DNA of 64,000 nt from Streptomyces sp. WMMB303 (GTDB lineage Bacteria > Actinomycetota > Actinomycetes > Streptomycetales > Streptomycetaceae), in contig NZ_JARKIN010000001.1 of the NCBI RefSeq assembly GCF_029351045.1, forward strand, positions 1,051,001-1,115,000, read 5' to 3'. The position numbers and the translations under genes are program-made. Below are positions 37,760-46,919 of this stretch, piece after piece. Under the pieces are notes generated by a model. That model searched no databases. It was not told the origin of the DNA and saw only the letters and a program-made list of their open reading frames with translations. The stretch's first letter is position 1. Each line of letters begins with the position of its first letter.

Positions 37760-39006
37760 GCTGTGTGTCCTCCCTGGAGCGCCGCTTGCCCGTTGGCCAG
37801 CGCGTCCTTGACGGCGTAGGCCCCGCTCAGCAGCGAGGCGCGGGTACGGTGCAGGCCCCGGCTGCCCTTGCCGACGAGGTCGTGGAGTATCGACTCGTAG
37901 CGGGCCCCGATGAGCGAGGGGTCGAAGCGCGCGGAGTCGTTGAGCGCGGCCCGGCCCATCCGGCGGCGCAGTTCGTCGTCGTTGATCAGGCCGAGGAGCG
38001 CTCCGGCGACGGCGTCCTCATCGCCCGTCGGCACGAGGCGTCCGTCGACGCCGGGCCGCACGATCTCGGCGGGCCCGTGCGGGCAGTCCGTGGCGACGAC
38101 GGGCAGGCCGCAGCGCATGGCCTCGACGATGGTCATGCCGAAGGACTCCAGACTGGAGGTGACGGCCGCTATCGACCCCTTGGCCCACTCCGGCTCGATG
38201 GGGTGGATGGGCCCCATCAGGAAGACGTGGTTGTAGAGTCCGAGTTCGTCGATGAGGGCGCGCAGCCCGGGCCGCTCCCGTCCTCCCCCGTAGATCCGCA
38301 GCCGCCAGTCCGGCCGCTCGGCCACGACCCTGGCGAAGGCGCGCACCAGCAGGTCGTACCGCTTGGCCGGGGCGAGCCGGCCCGCCGCGACGACCCACTT
38401 GCTGGTGCCGTCGGCCGGTTCGACGGCCGGTGCGGGGACGCTGTTGGGGACCGCCTCCACCCGGACACCGGGCAGCCGCAGCAGGCGGCGGTAGTCGGTG
38501 GCGTCGGCCTCGGTGACGGTGGTCAGCGCGTCGAGGCGGGGATAGACGGTGCGCAGCACGCGTCTGAGGCTGCGGGAGTGGGTCGCGAGGGTGAGGTGCT
38601 CCTGCCCCAGTCTCGCGGGCCCGCGCCGGGTCTGGCGGGCGAGGTGCACATTGAGGCCCGGCCGGGTGCCGATGACGACGTCCGCCTCGGTGCTGCCCAG
38701 GTGGTCCCCGATGAGGCGGTCGGTCAGCTCGCTGTACATCGGGTACTTGCCGTCGGACTCCGGGAAGACCCGGGCGGGCCGGGTGTGTTCGGCGCCCAGG
38801 CTGTCCGGTGAGCGCACTCCGCGGGTGTCGACGAGATGACGCAGCCGCACCCCCGGCCCCGGGTCGAACACCGGCCGGTCCCGGGTCCGGAAGACCGAGA
38901 CGACTTCGACGTCGTGGCGCTCGGCCAGGGAGCGGGCCAGGTTGTAGGTGGTACGGACGGTGCCCCCGATGGCATACCCGTTGTGGAGCAAGAAGGAAAT
39001 GTGCAT
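37756..39006 (-). CDS. Family 4 glycosyltransferase (GT-B fold)
   Basis: A 416-residue retaining glycosyltransferase. The N-terminus MHISFLLHNGYAIGGTVRTTYNLARSLAERHDVEVVSVF is the classic acceptor-domain start, with the GG loop. The donor domain has VVAAGRLAPAKRYDLLVRAFARV (near residues 217-240), the E-x7-E motif in SLESFGMTIVEAMRCGLPVVATDCPHGPAEIVR. I chose the ATG at 39006, because the protein begins naturally with MHISF; the upstream GTG would add 18 unlikely residues. The ribosome site is weak. Donor and acceptor are not evident. It is coupled to the unknown protein at 36761 by an ATGA overlap and the pair ends at a hairpin. Confidence 0.92.
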   Translation of the reverse strand: MHISFLLHNGYAIGGTVRTTYNLARSLAERHDVEVVSVFRTRDRPVFDPGPGVRLRHLVDTRGVRSPDSLGAEHTRPARVFPESDGKYPMYSELTDRLIGDHLGSTEADVVIGTRPGLNVHLARQTRRGPARLGQEHLTLATHSRSLRRVLRTVYPRLDALTTVTEADATDYRRLLRLPGVRVEAVPNSVPAPAVEPADGTSKWVVAAGRLAPAKRYDLLVRAFARVVAERPDWRLRIYGGGRERPGLRALIDELGLYNHVFLMGPIHPIEPEWAKGSIAAVTSSLESFGMTIVEAMRCGLPVVATDCPHGPAEIVRPGVDGRLVPTGDEDAVAGALLGLINDDELRRRMGRAALNDSARFDPSLIGARYESILHDLVGKGSRGLHRTRASLLSGAYAVKDALANGQAALQGGHTA

Positions 39007-39206
39007 TTGTCCCGAGTCCCACGCATCCTCGCGGTCAGTCCCCCTCTGTCCGCCTGTCACCGAGCTAGACCGTTAAGTGCGGGGCAGGGTTGGGTGCGTT
39101 GAGCAGGTTGTTTCAGAAGAGTTCTGAATGGTTTTACTTTTGTGACCTGTTGTGGGGAACGAAATTCGTGCGCGGGACGTAGCCGCCCGGCACCGGAGCA
39201 GGCACG

Positions 39207-39240
39207 GCGGCCCCGCCAGGCACGCACCTGGCGGGGCCGC
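39207..39240 (-). terminator. Hairpin terminator of the rpf-like gene
   Basis: Arms GCGGCCCCGCCAGG and CCTGGCGGGGCCGC, a perfect 14-base stem with a six-base loop, 35 bases past the stop codon. Confidence 0.85.
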
Positions 39241-39275
39241 TCCGCTCCGGCCGCCGGGCGGCCGGGAGCGAGTGG

Positions 39276-40349
<1,074 letters not shown>

Positions 40350-41174
40350 GTGTCCCCCATGCTCGATGTCAGCGACGCCGTACGCGCCGAGATCGGCGAA
40401 GCAGAAGCCGAGAGGCTGCTCGCCGGAGAGAACGCCCCAGGAGACTACGACTGCACCTCGTGCCGCGCCCGGGGCAACACCGGCCAGGAGCGCACCAGCA
40501 CCGTGCTGTTCGTCGGCGAGGAGACCGCGGTCCTCGCCTTCGCACACGCGGCCTGCATCCCCTCCCAGGTGGTGACCGTCGCCGAGGACCAACTCCAGGG
40601 GGCGGTACGCACCCTCTCCGCATCCGAGTCCACCCCGGCCGAGCCGCCCGCAGCGCCCGCCGTCCCCTCACCCGCCGCCGAGCCGGGGACGGGGCAGCGC
40701 CAGGCGGTGCTGGGCATCACCTGCGGCCAGGTCCTCATCGACGGCACCGCGCGCTCCGCGCTCGTGGTGGAGCCCACCGGGCCGATCGCCCGTCCGGGCT
40801 CGGACGGTCCGGGCGACGACTTCCTGCCGCTGCTGATCGAGCAGGGCTTCCTGCCCGTCACCGACGTGGGGCTGCCGCCCGCCCCGGTGGCCGGGTGGTC
40901 GGTGCTGGTGGCCATGGGGCAACTGCACGCCGTCTTCCAGCCTCCCGCCACGCCCGGCGGACAGCCGGTCGCCTGGTGGCAGGCGCACCAGCCGCTCGCC
41001 GTCACCGAGGGCTGGCGCACTGCGGCCGCCAAGAACCACACGGTCGTGGTCTACGCCGCCCCCGCGGGCTCCATCGGCCAGCAGCCGCGCGAGGACCTGT
41101 TGCGGGAAGCGCTGGAGAAGGCGGCGGCCGGGGGCGTACTGGTGGCCGGCACGATGCCGTTGACCGGCACATGA
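40350..41174 (+). CDS. Conserved streptomycete protein of unknown function with possible zinc site
   Basis: A 274-residue protein without signal peptide or membrane segment. The N-terminal 85 residues contain DCTSCRARGN and, further on, FAHAACIPSQVV; Cys-x2-Cys plus His and Cys could bind zinc. A Pro/Ala-rich linker (SESTPAEPPAAPAVPSPAAEP) leads to a second domain of about 150 residues (AVLGITCGQVLIDGTARSALVVEPTGPIAR..., GWSVLVAMGQLHAVFQ..., KNHTVVVYAAPAG). The GTG at 40350 is preferred to the nearby ATG at 40359 because CAGGAG precedes it. I do not recognise the family. It stands alone and in front of another unknown gene. Confidence 0.75.
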   Translation: MSPMLDVSDAVRAEIGEAEAERLLAGENAPGDYDCTSCRARGNTGQERTSTVLFVGEETAVLAFAHAACIPSQVVTVAEDQLQGAVRTLSASESTPAEPPAAPAVPSPAAEPGTGQRQAVLGITCGQVLIDGTARSALVVEPTGPIARPGSDGPGDDFLPLLIEQGFLPVTDVGLPPAPVAGWSVLVAMGQLHAVFQPPATPGGQPVAWWQAHQPLAVTEGWRTAAAKNHTVVVYAAPAGSIGQQPREDLLREALEKAAAGGVLVAGTMPLTGT

Positions 41175-41410
41175 GCCGCCCTCCGCACGCGCCCGGGCCG
41201 CGCTCCCGGCTCCTCCCGGCAGCCGGGAGCGAGAGTACGGACATCCCCGGACGACTGGTGCGATCCGGTCATTCGCCGCACGGGACCGCATCCGGTGTGC
41301 CGCACGGTCGTTGGGCAGACGTGCAGCAATACGAGCCTCTCCGAGCCCATCACCCGCATCTCGGCCACGGCCGCGCCGTGAGCGCGTCCGGGGCCCCCGC
41401 CGTACCCCGG

Positions 41411-41668
41411 ATGCGGGCGCCGTACAGCTCGTCCCCCGAGGGGTCCACTCCCATCTACGACTCGCTGTACGCGGAGTACCGCAGACTCTTCCGGGCTCTG
41501 CCGGGAGACCGCAGCGGCGAGGAAGAGCTGCGCTTCGAGGGATTCGGCACGGTGCACGGCGTCGGGTCGGGCGCCTGGGGCGACCAGGAGTCCCCGCCTG
41601 CCTGGCACACCCCCTCCTGGCAGCTTCCCGCGCTGCCTCCGGCACCCCGCCACGGCCACCACCGCTGA
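41411..41668 (+). CDS. Small conserved streptomycete protein of unknown function
   Basis: An 85-residue protein beginning MRAPYSSSPEGSTPIYDSLYAEYRRLFRALPGDRSGEEELRF, followed by a Gly/Trp/Pro/His-rich tail. The first 40 residues match, in my memory, a short protein found in many streptomycetes at the same place before der. No signal peptide. A GTG at 41378 would add eleven residues; neither start has a good ribosome site. Third-position bias is moderate, so I hold this at medium confidence. Confidence 0.6.
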   Translation: MRAPYSSSPEGSTPIYDSLYAEYRRLFRALPGDRSGEEELRFEGFGTVHGVGSGAWGDQESPPAWHTPSWQLPALPPAPRHGHHR

Positions 41669-41724
41669 CGGCGCCCTGCCGGAGCCCGGCCCCCGGGTTC
41701 CGGCAGGGCAGCGCCCCGGAGCGG

Positions 41725-43203
41725 CTACTTCTTGCGGCCGCGCTTCTCGCGCACCCGGACCGAGATCTGTACCGGCGTCCCCTCGAAACCGAACTCCTCG
41801 CGCAGCCGACGCTCCACGAAGCGCCGGTAGCCGGCCTCCAGGAAGCCCGAGGCGAACAGCACGAAGCGCGGCGGGCGGGTGCCTGCCTGGGTGCCGAAGA
41901 GGATGCGCGGCTGCTTCCCGCCACGTACCGGGTGCGGGTGCGCGGCGACGATCTCGCCGAGGAAAGCGTTGAGCTTGCCCGTCGGCACCCGTGTCTCCCA
42001 GCTCTCCAGTGCCGTCTCGATCGCCGGCACCAGCTTCTCCACATGCCGCCCGGTGCGTGCCGAGACGTTGACGCGGGGCGCCCAGCGCACCTGGACGAGG
42101 TCCCGCTCGATCTCCCGCTCCAGGTAGTAGCGGCGCTCCTCGTCCAGGGTGTCCCACTTGTTGTAGGCCAGCACCACCGCCCGGCCGGAGTCCACCGCCA
42201 TGGTGATGATGCGCAGGTCCTGCACGCTGATCGACTCACTGACGTCGATCAGTACGACCGCGACCTCGGCCTTCTCCAGCGCCGCGGCGGTACGCAGCGA
42301 GGCGTAGTAGTCGGCGCCCTCTGCCATGTGGACCCGCCGCCGGATCCCCGCCGTGTCCACGAACTTCCAGGTCCGGCCGCCGAGTTCGATCAGCTCGTCC
42401 ACCGGGTCCCGGGTGGTGCCGGCCTCTTCGTTGACGACGACCCGCTCCTCGCCCGCCACCTTGTTCAGCATCGAGGACTTGCCGACGTTGGGGCGGCCGA
42501 TGAGCGCGACCCGGCGCGGGCCGCCCAGCGGGACGCCGCCGAAGGTCTGCCGGGGCGCCTCGGGCAGCGCCTTGAGCACCTCGTCCAGCATGTCGCCGGT
42601 ACCGCGCCCGTGCAGCGCCGAGACGGGGTGCGGCTCGCCCAGGCCGAGCGACCACAGATAGGCCGCGTCGGCCTCTCCCGACGGGCCGTCGACCTTGTTG
42701 GCGCACAGCACCACGGGCTTGCCCGCGCGGCGCAGCAGCTTGACGACCGCCTCGTCGGTGTCGGTGGCGCCGACGGCGGCGTCCACCACGAACACCACCG
42801 CGTCGGCGGCCTCGACGGCGAACTCGGCCTGCGCCGCGACGGAGGCGTCGATACCGAGGACGTCCTGCTCCCAGCCTCCGGTGTCGACGACCTTGAAGCG
42901 GCGGCCCGCCCACTCCGCCTCGTAGGTGACCCGGTCCCTGGTGACCCCCGGACGGTCCTCGACCACGGCCTCGCGACGGCCGATGATCCGGTTCACCAGG
43001 GTCGACTTGCCCACGTTGGGCCGCCCGACGACGGCGAGGACGGGCAGCGGCCCGTGCCCCGCCTCGCCGAGCGCGCCCTCGACCTCGTCCTGGTCGAAGC
43101 CTTCCTCGGCGGCGAGTTCCATGAACTCGGCGAACTCGGCGTCACCCAGCTCACCGTGGCCGGGCTCGGCGCCGTCGTCGGCGGGGTGCATCTGGTCGTT
43201 CAT
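41725..43203 (-). CDS. der: Ribosome-assembly GTPase Der (EngA)
   Basis: A 492-residue protein with two GTPase domains. G1 of the first is [10 protein letters not shown] (near residue 60), with DTGGWE and NKVDG; the second has [19 protein letters not shown] and NKWD. A C-terminal KH-like domain follows, ending in the basic VREKRGRKK. Actinobacterial copies carry an acidic N-terminal extension like the first 50 residues here. Der supports assembly of the 50S ribosomal subunit. It lies 72 bases downstream of the acyltransferase gene in the cmk-plsC-der order seen across actinobacteria. Confidence 0.97.
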   Translation of the reverse strand: MNDQMHPADDGAEPGHGELGDAEFAEFMELAAEEGFDQDEVEGALGEAGHGPLPVLAVVGRPNVGKSTLVNRIIGRREAVVEDRPGVTRDRVTYEAEWAGRRFKVVDTGGWEQDVLGIDASVAAQAEFAVEAADAVVFVVDAAVGATDTDEAVVKLLRRAGKPVVLCANKVDGPSGEADAAYLWSLGLGEPHPVSALHGRGTGDMLDEVLKALPEAPRQTFGGVPLGGPRRVALIGRPNVGKSSMLNKVAGEERVVVNEEAGTTRDPVDELIELGGRTWKFVDTAGIRRRVHMAEGADYYASLRTAAALEKAEVAVVLIDVSESISVQDLRIITMAVDSGRAVVLAYNKWDTLDEERRYYLEREIERDLVQVRWAPRVNVSARTGRHVEKLVPAIETALESWETRVPTGKLNAFLGEIVAAHPHPVRGGKQPRILFGTQAGTRPPRFVLFASGFLEAGYRRFVERRLREEFGFEGTPVQISVRVREKRGRKK

Positions 43204-43275
43204 GACGTCTCGTCCTCGTCGTTCAGCGGGTCTGTGCGGCTGCCGCGAAGGGTGCGGCCGCCGGTGGTACGGGGG

Positions 43276-43941
43276 TCAGGGGGCGGCGCGGCCGGTGAGC
43301 CGCCTGGCCTCGGTCAGATGCCCGGCGAGCCGTTCCTGGAGCCGTACGGTGGCCTCGTCCAGTGCCTTCCTGGTCCGGCGGCCGGAGCCGTCGCCCACGG
43401 TGCACGGGTCGCCGAAGACCACGTCGACCCGGCTGCGCAGCGGCGGCAGCGCCCGTATCAGCCGGCCAGGGCGATCCGAGCTGCCGAGCACCGCGACCGG
43501 GACGACGGGTGCGCCGGAGCGCAGCGCGAAGTACGCGAGCCCGCCGCGCAGCGCGGCGAAGTCGCCCTCGCCGCGGGTGCCCTCCGGAAAGATCCCCAGC
43601 GCCCCGCCCTGCTTCAGTACCGCCAGCGCGCCGGTCACCGCCGTGCGGTCGGCGCCGCTGCGGTCGACCTCGAGCTGGCCGATGCCGTGCAGGAACGGGT
43701 CGAGCGGACCGACGAACGCCTCTTTCTTGATCAGGAAGTGCACCGGCCGCGGTGCGGTCCCCATCAGCATGGGCCCGTCGATGTTGTGCGCATGGTTGAC
43801 CGCGAGGATCACCGGACCGGTGGCGGGTACCCGCCAGGCGCCCAGCACCCGGGGCCGCCACAGGGTGTACATCAGCCCGATGCCGATCCGGCGGCCGACG
43901 GCGGCGCCCCGCTCGCTCGCGGCGGAGTCGGATCCCGTCAC
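43276..43941 (-). CDS. 1-acyl-sn-glycerol-3-phosphate acyltransferase (PlsC-like)
   Basis: A 221-residue acyltransferase. Motif I is NHAHNIDGPML (H-x4-D), motif II covers the FLIKKEAFVGP segment and motif III is FPEGTRGEGDF; motif IV is around VPVAVLGS. It transfers an acyl group to lysophosphatidate or a related lipid at the membrane. The GTG at 43941 overlaps the cmk TGA (GTGA), so both are translationally coupled, an arrangement common in actinobacteria. Confidence 0.93.
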   Translation of the reverse strand: MTGSDSAASERGAAVGRRIGIGLMYTLWRPRVLGAWRVPATGPVILAVNHAHNIDGPMLMGTAPRPVHFLIKKEAFVGPLDPFLHGIGQLEVDRSGADRTAVTGALAVLKQGGALGIFPEGTRGEGDFAALRGGLAYFALRSGAPVVPVAVLGSSDRPGRLIRALPPLRSRVDVVFGDPCTVGDGSGRRTRKALDEATVRLQERLAGHLTEARRLTGRAAP

Positions 43942-44672
43942 CTGGCGGCCTTCTCCCGGTCCTGCGCGGGACCCTCCTTGCCCGCCGCCGCCTTCTCCAC
44001 GAGGGTGACGACGCACTCGACGACCTGCTCCAGGGTCAGCTCGGTGGTGTCCACCTCGACGGCGTCGTCCGCCTTCTTCAGCGGCGAGGTCTTGCGGCTG
44101 GAGTCCGCCCGGTCGCGCGCGGTCAGCGCCTGCCGGGTGGCGGCCAGATCGCTGACGGAGGTGCCGTCGGCGGTCTTGAGCTCGCCGTTCCGCCGGGCGG
44201 CCCGCGCCTCGGGCGAGGCCGTGAGGAAGACCTTCAGGTCCGCGTCGGGCAGCACCGTGGTGCCGATGTCCCGGCCCTCGACGACGATGCCGCCGCGCGC
44301 CTCCGCCGCGATCGTCCGCTGGAGCCCGGTGATCCGCTCCCGTACCTCGGGCACCGCACTGACCGCGCTGACCGCGGCGGTGACCTCCTGGGTGCGGATC
44401 GGGCCGGAGGCGTCCGCGCCGTCGGCCGAGATCGCCGGGGAGAGCGGATCGGTGCCCGAGAGGATGCTGGGCTTGCCCGCGGCGGCCGCGACGGCGTCGG
44501 GGTCGGCGGTGTCGACACCGTTGTTCAGCATCCACCAGGTGATCGCCCGGTACTGGGCCCCGGTGTCGAGGTAGCTCAGCCCCAGCCGGGCCGCGACGGC
44601 CTTGGACGTGCTCGACTTGCCCGTACCGGAGGGGCCGTCGATGGCGACAATCACTGCCGGGGTTGCAGACAC
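43938..44672 (-). CDS. cmk: Cytidylate kinase
   Basis: A 244-residue nucleoside monophosphate kinase converting CMP/dCMP to the diphosphate. The P-loop is GPSGTGKSSTSKAVA; the CMP-binding segment is LDTGAQYRAITWW; the GRDIGTTVLPDADLKVFLTAS segment and Arg-rich LID are normal for the family. I chose the GTG at 44672 because AAAGGTG lies nine bases upstream; a GTG at 44684 is possible. The C-terminus runs past the usual end by about 20 charged residues (EKAAAGKEGPAQDREKAAR). Coupled to the downstream acyltransferase gene. Confidence 0.95.
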   Translation of the reverse strand: MSATPAVIVAIDGPSGTGKSSTSKAVAARLGLSYLDTGAQYRAITWWMLNNGVDTADPDAVAAAAGKPSILSGTDPLSPAISADGADASGPIRTQEVTAAVSAVSAVPEVRERITGLQRTIAAEARGGIVVEGRDIGTTVLPDADLKVFLTASPEARAARRNGELKTADGTSVSDLAATRQALTARDRADSSRKTSPLKKADDAVEVDTTELTLEQVVECVVTLVEKAAAGKEGPAQDREKAAR

Positions 44673-44873
44673 GGTTGTGGGCACCTTTCGTGGGTCTGAG
44701 GCTCGCGCGCGGCGCACAGGAACGGACGGGACCGCCCTGGGCCTCCGCACAAGGCTACCGGCTGCCACGGACACGCCAGGCCGCGCGTCCGGGCCCCGCT
44801 GCCGCCCCCCGCTGCGGCCGCGGCTCGGTCCGAGCGGCGCTCCGGAGCCGTCGGCCCGTCGGCTCCTGCGACC

Positions 44874-45965
44874 TCACTGCCGCAGCGACCAGCCGCGTTC
44901 GCGCAGCGCCTGCTCCAGCACCGGCACCGCGCCCGGCTCCACCATGAGCTGCATCCGGCCGGCCTGCTGCCCGGTGGCATGCTCGATGCGGACGTCCTCG
45001 ATGTTCACGCCCACCGACCCCGCGTCGGCGAAGATCCTGGCGAGCTGCCCCGGGCGGTCGCTGATCAGCACTGTCACCGTCTCGTAGACGGCCGGCGCCT
45101 GGCCGTGCTTGCCCGGGACCCGGGCCCGCCCCGCGTTGCCGCGGCGCAGCAGTTCCGCGACGCCCGCGGTTCCGCTGGAGCGCTTCGCCTCGTCGGCCGA
45201 CTCCAGTTCGCGCAGCGCCCGTACGGCGGCGTCCAGGTCGGTGGCGACCGCGGCGAGGATGTCGGCCACCGGGCCCGGGTTGGCGGAGAGGATGTCCACC
45301 CACATCCCCGGGTCGGATCCGGCGATCCGGGTCACGTCCCGGATGCCCTGGCCGCACAGGCGCACATCGGTCTCGGCGGCCTCCTCGAGCCGCGCCGCCA
45401 CCAGGGTCGAGAGGAGCTGCGGGGTGTGCGAGACCAGCGCGACAGCCCGGTCGTGCGCGTCCGCGTCCATCACCACCGGCACCGCCCCGCACAGCGCGAT
45501 CAGCTCCAGCGCGAGGTTGAGCACCTCCGTGTCGGTGCCCTGGGTGGGGGTGAGCACCCAGGGGCGCCCCTCGAACAGGTCGGCCGAGGCGGCCAGCGGG
45601 CCGGACTGCTCGCGGCCGGACATCGGGTGGCTGCCCAGGTAGGTCCTCAGGTCGCCGCCCCGCTCCAGCAGCTCCCGGCGCGGACCGCCTTTGACGCTGC
45701 CCACGTCGATGACGCCGCGCGCCAGCCCGGCGCGCTGCACCTCGGCCACGGTCGCGGCCAGGTGCGCCGGCGGCACGGCCACGATCGCCAGGTCGACGGG
45801 TGAGCCGGAGGCCGGTTCCTCCCCGGTTCCGGCACCCAGCGCGACGGCCGTGCGGACCCGCTCCGGGTCGCGGTCGCTGAGGTGCACCCGGACTTCCCGC
45901 GCGGAGAGGGCCAGCGCGGCCGAGGTGCCGATGAGTCCCGTACCGAGCACGAGGGCGGTGCGCAT
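44874..45965 (-). CDS. tyrA: Prephenate dehydrogenase
   Basis: A 363-residue enzyme oxidising prephenate to 4-hydroxyphenylpyruvate for tyrosine synthesis. The NAD motif is LVLGTGLIGTSAALAL; the catalytic His is in YLGSHPMSGREQSG; the middle domain has ISHTPQLLSTLVAARL-type sequence (here LVSHTPQLLSTLVAARLEEA). A C-terminal ACT domain (VTVLISDRPGQLARIFADAGSVGVNIEDVRIEH) suggests feedback control by an aromatic amino acid. The AroH-type chorismate mutase gene lies 15 bases upstream, so the two enzymes run chorismate to prephenate to hydroxyphenylpyruvate. Confidence 0.96.
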   Translation of the reverse strand: MRTALVLGTGLIGTSAALALSAREVRVHLSDRDPERVRTAVALGAGTGEEPASGSPVDLAIVAVPPAHLAATVAEVQRAGLARGVIDVGSVKGGPRRELLERGGDLRTYLGSHPMSGREQSGPLAASADLFEGRPWVLTPTQGTDTEVLNLALELIALCGAVPVVMDADAHDRAVALVSHTPQLLSTLVAARLEEAAETDVRLCGQGIRDVTRIAGSDPGMWVDILSANPGPVADILAAVATDLDAAVRALRELESADEAKRSSGTAGVAELLRRGNAGRARVPGKHGQAPAVYETVTVLISDRPGQLARIFADAGSVGVNIEDVRIEHATGQQAGRMQLMVEPGAVPVLEQALRERGWSLRQ

Positions 45966-45980
45966 TGCCGTGGGGTGTCC

Positions 45981-46343
45981 TTACTGGGCGATGTCCTTGC
46001 GGAGGGCGGCCGCGGCGCCCAGATAGACATGCTGGACGCCGGACCTGGGCAGCTCCGTCTCCGTGTGAGCCAGGATACGGACCACCCGGGGCATCGCACC
46101 CGCGACCTCGAGCTCCTGCGCGCAGATCAGCGGCACGTCCGCGAGGCCCAGCCTGCGGGCCGCGGCGGCGGGGAAGTCGCTGTGCAGATCCGGGGTGGCG
46201 GTGAACCAGATGCTGATCAGGTCCTCGGTGGCGAGGCTGTTGCGCTCCAGCACCTCGGTCAGCAGTTCCTCGACCCGCTCACTCATGTGCCCGGCCTCGT
46301 CCCGGTCGAGCTGGACGGCCCCCCGCACCGCACGCACCGCCAC
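45981..46343 (-). CDS. aroH: Chorismate mutase, AroH (monofunctional, Bacillus-type)
   Basis: A 120-residue AroH-class mutase, like the B. subtilis enzyme in length. It begins VAVRAVRGAVQLDRDEAGHM with the N-terminal Arg, has ISIWFTATPDLHSDFPAAAAR, the key Glu in ICAQELEVAGAMPRVVRI with the following Arg, and ends HVYLGAAAALRKDIAQ. It converts chorismate to prephenate. GTG at 46343 starts the conserved domain exactly; the longer upstream frame is not supported. Fifteen bases upstream of tyrA, so one operon for tyrosine. Confidence 0.94.
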   Translation of the reverse strand: MAVRAVRGAVQLDRDEAGHMSERVEELLTEVLERNSLATEDLISIWFTATPDLHSDFPAAAARRLGLADVPLICAQELEVAGAMPRVVRILAHTETELPRSGVQHVYLGAAAALRKDIAQ

Positions 46344-46475
46344 CGCTGCTCGCCCCTTTCCGACCCGCCGCCGGTCCCGATCCCCTGTCGGCCGCCTGCC
46401 CGGCGGGGCCAGGGTAGGTACGTTCCAGCGCGGATGTCCGGGCCGCCCGCACAGTGAGACGGTACAAGTGGAGGC

Positions 46476-46796
46476 ATGCTCTTCCACGTGGTCCCGCTCG
46501 ACGACTGGTTGCTCGCCCCGGACCGTCCGTACGCGCCGCGCGCGCTGGCCGAGGACGGGTTCATCTCCTGCACGCCCGACGAGAAGCAGGCGCTGGCCGT
46601 CGCCGACGCGCGCTTCCGCGAGGCGGTGGGGCCACTGATGGCCCTCATGATCGACGAACGGCGGCTGGACGCCCGCGTCTGCTGGGACCCCGCCCCGCGG
46701 ATCCACGGCCGGGTGAACCGGTCGGCCGTGGCGGGCATGCTGGAGGTCCGGCGCGACGACGAGGGCCGGGCCGTCGATCTGGCGCTGTGGTCCTGA
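46476..46796 (+). CDS. DUF952-family protein
   Basis: A 106-residue protein of the DUF952 family: MLFHVVPLDDWLLAP, GFISCTPDEKQALAVADARFR, LMALMIDERRLDARVCWDPAPRIHGRVNRSAVAGML. The family is related in fold to ADP-ribosyl-binding enzymes but its reaction is unknown. GAGG precedes the ATG. It is a single gene read against the direction of its neighbours, divergent from aroH and ending in a strong hairpin. Confidence 0.88.
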   Translation: MLFHVVPLDDWLLAPDRPYAPRALAEDGFISCTPDEKQALAVADARFREAVGPLMALMIDERRLDARVCWDPAPRIHGRVNRSAVAGMLEVRRDDEGRAVDLALWS

Positions 46797-46802
46797 GCCC
46801 GC

Positions 46803-46830
46803 CGCCCCGCCCGTCCCGACGGGCGGGGCG
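46803..46830. terminator. Bidirectional hairpin between DUF952 and rsuA-like genes
   Basis: Arms CGCCCCGCCCGTC and GACGGGCGGGGCG, a perfect 13-base stem with a two-base spacer, directly after the DUF952 stop codon. Confidence 0.8.
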
Positions 46831-46919
46831 GGCGCACGGGGCGCTCCGGGCGCCGCCGTGCGGGACAGGGCGCCCGCGGCGCGGGCCGGCCCTCCGCGGC
46901 TGCGGGGAGCCTCGCGCCG

